Shown here piece by piece: positions 6,066 through 7,606 of a DNA stretch of 7,606 nt (positions are counted from its first letter, which is position 1; each line of letters begins with the position of its first letter). This DNA is from Hyphomicrobiales bacterium (GTDB lineage Bacteria > Pseudomonadota > Alphaproteobacteria > Rhizobiales > OSC116): NCBI GenBank assembly GCA_013214985.1, contig JABSRY010000102.1, positions 1 to 7,606 on the forward strand, in the 5' to 3' direction. Below the pieces are notes generated by a model. That model was not told the origin of the DNA. It did no database searches and was given only the letters and a program-made list of their open reading frames with translations. The position numbers and the translations under genes are program-made.

Positions 6066-6093
6066 TTTATATATTGCATCCGCCAAGTATAAA
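6066..6093. promoter_or_regulatory. Candidate LysR-type operator in the MFS/lysR divergent region
   Basis: TTTATA (6066-6071) and TATAAA (6088-6093) are perfect inverted 6-base arms around a 16-base spacer with a GC-richer core (GCATCCGCC). The site is roughly 30-57 bases upstream of the MFS start and 93-120 upstream of the LysR start. LysR regulators usually bind an interrupted dyad in such a divergent gap. AT-rich arms make chance possible. Confidence 0.35.
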
Positions 6094-6185
6094 TATTTCA
6101 CTCGCAACAAATCAATTTATAAACTTCTTGGCACACGTTAAAAAATATTCCATTATTACGCAACGGATTTTTAGGAAACAGAACT

Positions 6186-7097
6186 ATGCCGATTAGGAAT
6201 ATTGATAATCTACGAATTGGACAGTTTAAATTGTTCAAAGAGATTTACGAATTAGGCAGCCTATCAGAAGCAGCTGAAAACCTAAACATTACCCAATCTT
6301 CGGCAAGCAAACAGTTAAAACAACTTCGCGAGCATTTTGGCGATGACTTGTTTGTTCGCACTTCCAACGGAATGCAACCAACCAATCGTGCAAAACGCAT
6401 TATGTCTAATATCCAGAACATTATGAACGAAGTTGACAATCTATATGAGCAAGGTGATTTTAATCCGAAAAAAATTAATACCCGTTTTGCCATTTCTATG
6501 GCTGACGAATTACAATGTTTTTTAATCCCCAAATTGATGGAACGCATCGGATTAGAAGCACCTAATGTACGCATTGCACTATGTCTGCATGACAAAGATT
6601 ATGCTGCCCGACAATTAGAAGATGGTAGCGTAAAATTAGTCATTGCAGTTAATTGCACTGCACCAGAACATTTAACCCAAAGCATGCTTTATTCAGATGA
6701 CTTTGTCTGTTTGATGCGAAAAAATCACTTATTTTCAAACGCCAGGCTTGACCTTCATGACTATATTAACGCCAATCATCTGTCGGTTATCTCATTAACC
6801 GAATTATCCACCCATGTTGACCGTGCGTTGAGCGCAACGGGCTATAAGCGCCATATCAAATTGGTTATCCCAACGTTTATTCAGGCAGAAAATATACTAG
6901 TTTATAGCGATCATATTTTGACGTTACCACGCCGTATGGCCAATCAACTGGCAAGCCATGGTCAATTGGCGGTCAAAGAATTACCAATGAAGGTTGAAAA
7001 ATTTCACTATTATCAATATTGGCATAAACGCTATAATAAAGACCCAGCACGAATTTGGCTTAAAAACATCATTAATGACATCTTGTCTCGTAATTAG
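6186..7097 (+). CDS. LysR-type transcriptional regulator
   Basis: A 303-residue DNA-binding regulator, full length for the family. The winged helix-turn-helix is at about 13-65: FKLFKEIYELGSLSEAAENL, then NITQSSASKQLKQLREHFGD, then DLFVRTSNGMQPT. The effector-binding domain follows, beginning near FAISMADELQCFLIPKL at about residue 101, which is NodD-like in style. AGGA at 6173-6176 with a 9-base spacer supports the ATG. It is transcribed away from the MFS gene. By family habit it would repress itself and activate the divergent gene when a small ligand binds, probably the MFS/oxidoreductase substrate; this is inference. Nothing is missing or damaged. A weak stem followed by five T residues lies about 20 bases past the stop. 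Confidence 0.95.
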   Translation: MPIRNIDNLRIGQFKLFKEIYELGSLSEAAENLNITQSSASKQLKQLREHFGDDLFVRTSNGMQPTNRAKRIMSNIQNIMNEVDNLYEQGDFNPKKINTRFAISMADELQCFLIPKLMERIGLEAPNVRIALCLHDKDYAARQLEDGSVKLVIAVNCTAPEHLTQSMLYSDDFVCLMRKNHLFSNARLDLHDYINANHLSVISLTELSTHVDRALSATGYKRHIKLVIPTFIQAENILVYSDHILTLPRRMANQLASHGQLAVKELPMKVEKFHYYQYWHKRYNKDPARIWLKNIINDILSRN

Positions 7098-7115
7098 GAT
7101 TTGGCTGTCTAGAAA

Positions 7116-7155
7116 TTGTTGGCTCTGTAGGCCTAAAATAATCTAACAACTTTTT
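7116..7155 (+). terminator. Weak possible terminator after the LysR gene
   Basis: TTGTTGG (7116-7122) can pair with CTAACAA (7143-7149), with one G-U pair, across a 20-base loop that holds the small palindrome TAGGCCTA; TTTTT follows at 7151-7155. The stem is AT-rich and the loop long, so termination would be weak. Confidence 0.3.
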
Positions 7156-7177
7156 GTTCGCATGTTGAAATAAATTA

Positions 7178-7214
7178 CCTTGCATTATTGGAACTAAACT
7201 CCAATAATGCAAGG
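7178..7214. repeat. Perfect 15-bp inverted repeat abutting the AAA ATPase start
   Basis: CCTTGCATTATTGGA (7178-7192) pairs without mismatch with TCCAATAATGCAAGG (7200-7214) around the 7-base loop ACTAAAC. The right arm ends on the base before the ATG at 7215. Any ribosome binding site for that ATG (AAGG) is inside the stem, so the repeat could hide it in mRNA, or act in DNA as an operator. No run of T follows, so it is not a terminator. Confidence 0.85.
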
Positions 7215-7435
7215 ATGATTAAAAGAGAAAAAATATCAAGAAATTATAGAGTTGCTGGAAAACTTCCCGGCCGTTGCTATTATCGGCCCACGGCAAGTTG
7301 GTAAGACTACGTTAGCACATGAGATAGCGGAATCGTATACATCCATCTATCTGGATTTGGAATCGGAGCGGGATCGAGCAAAGCTTTCTGACACTGGCTA
7401 TTACCTGCGTCAGCACAGCGATAAGCTGATCTTTG
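7215..7435 (+). pseudogene. AAA ATPase (AAA_14/DUF4143 type), frameshifted and truncated
   Basis: N-terminal part of an ATPase of the AAA_14 + DUF4143 type, normally around 400 residues; family function is poorly understood. After ATG ATT AAA AGA GAA, an A run (7228-7233) throws the frame. In the next frame the protein continues as YQEIIELLENFPAVAIIGPR, with the Walker A GPRQVGKTT at 7285-7311. It goes on with LAHEIAESYTSIYLDLE, AKLSDTGYYLRQHSDKLIF, all typical of the family. Five A residues instead of six would restore one frame. Where LDEIQ (Walker B) is expected after KLIF, the sequence turns into antisense fasciclin DNA (VFWLEQVFHRAVG), still open to the window edge but meaningless. Base composition is less AT-rich than the genes to the left. 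It is either a real broken gene or half of a chimeric join. Confidence 0.8.
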
Positions 7436-7606
7436 TTTTCTGGCTTGAGCAGGTTTTCCACCGTGCCGTCGGGCAGGGCCGCAAAAGCAGCATCTGTCGG
7501 TGCGAACACAGTAAACGGCCCATCACTCTTCAGAACATCCACCAGATCTGCGGCTTCAACGGCGGCCACCAGCGTGGTGAAATCGCCGGCGCCTGCGGCG
7601 ATGTCG
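7312..7606 (-). CDS. Fasciclin-domain protein fragment with an unrelated C-terminal tail
   Basis: Read from the window edge, the minus strand encodes DIAAGAGDFTTLVAAVEAAD, LVDVLKSDGPFTVFAPTDAA, FAALPDGTVENLLKPENKDQ and LIAVLT. This is the first part of a fasciclin (FAS1) domain, an extracellular or periplasmic adhesion-like module. The family normally continues with YHVV after the LT; here it reads QVIASVRKLCSIPLRF, which is only the antisense of the AAA ATPase gene, and stops at 7312. Genuine homology therefore ends near 7408. The 5' end is outside the window, and the GTG at 7569 is an internal valine. The DNA is markedly GC-rich (38 of 60 bases G or C at 7441-7500) compared with the AT-rich genes to the left, so this piece comes from a different sequence background. 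Confidence 0.85.
   Translation of the reverse strand, partial: DIAAGAGDFTTLVAAVEAADLVDVLKSDGPFTVFAPTDAAFAALPDGTVENLLKPENKDQLIAVLTQVIASVRKLCSIPLRFQIQIDGCIRFRYLMC

Noticed and set aside
6005..6196. Plus-strand 63-codon open frame across the MFS start and the divergent control region
   Set aside because: It covers the promoter gap and overlaps both neighbours, with no ribosome binding site or protein-like motif.
6245..6595. Minus-strand open frame of 116 codons inside the LysR gene
   Set aside because: Antisense of the helix-turn-helix region; composition is that of a shadow frame.
7121..7128. GGCTCTGT after the LysR gene as a third IS6 terminal repeat
   Set aside because: The match stops after eight bases (AGGCC follows instead of TGCAAA), so chance is the better explanation.

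Overview
The window is AT-rich bacterial DNA with short intergenic gaps. Gene content points to an alphaproteobacterium, probably aquatic: the mtnP-apt pair, a periplasmic pseudoazurin, a TM2 protein with an alphaproteobacterial look, and a PuuB-like FAD oxidoreductase. This placement rests on gene content and protein character only; no database comparison was possible.

Layout, left to right. Positions 1-1494 (+) hold the 3' part of mtnP (5'-methylthioadenosine phosphorylase), then apt (adenine phosphoribosyltransferase), then a small four-helix membrane protein of unknown function, closely spaced like an operon. MtnP releases adenine from methylthioadenosine and Apt converts it to AMP, so the pair is an adenine-salvage unit. 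Positions 1527-2337 (-) hold a VOC/glyoxalase-fold protein and a TM2-domain membrane protein. The TM2 protein's best ribosome binding site and ATG lie out of frame, upstream of a nine-A run. Positions 2556-3026 (+) encode a secreted blue-copper pseudoazurin. Right behind it, 3033-3274 looks like a decayed, internally deleted IS6-family insertion sequence.

Positions 3296-4576 (-) encode a FAD-dependent amine/amino-acid oxidoreductase of the DAO/PuuB type. After a 248-base gap, 4825-6036 (-) encodes a 12-helix MFS transporter, which is divergent from a LysR-type regulator at 6186-7097 (+). The simplest reading is a small uptake-and-oxidation module in which the LysR protein controls the shared 149-base intergenic region; the substrate cannot be read from the sequence.

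The last ~500 bases differ from the rest. A perfect 15-bp inverted repeat (7178-7214) abuts the ATG of an AAA ATPase of the AAA_14/DUF4143 type. That gene has a +1 shift in an A run and is cut off after about 70 codons. It runs directly into a visibly GC-rich piece of a fasciclin-domain gene on the opposite strand. The two homologies overlap within about 28 bases (7408-7435). This is either a microhomology-type rearrangement or a chimeric assembly join.

I found no clear new multi-gene system. The points most worth a second look are the TM2 A-run frameshift, the chimeric right end with its hairpin, and the IS6 relic. I saw no tRNA, rRNA, CRISPR array or replication origin.
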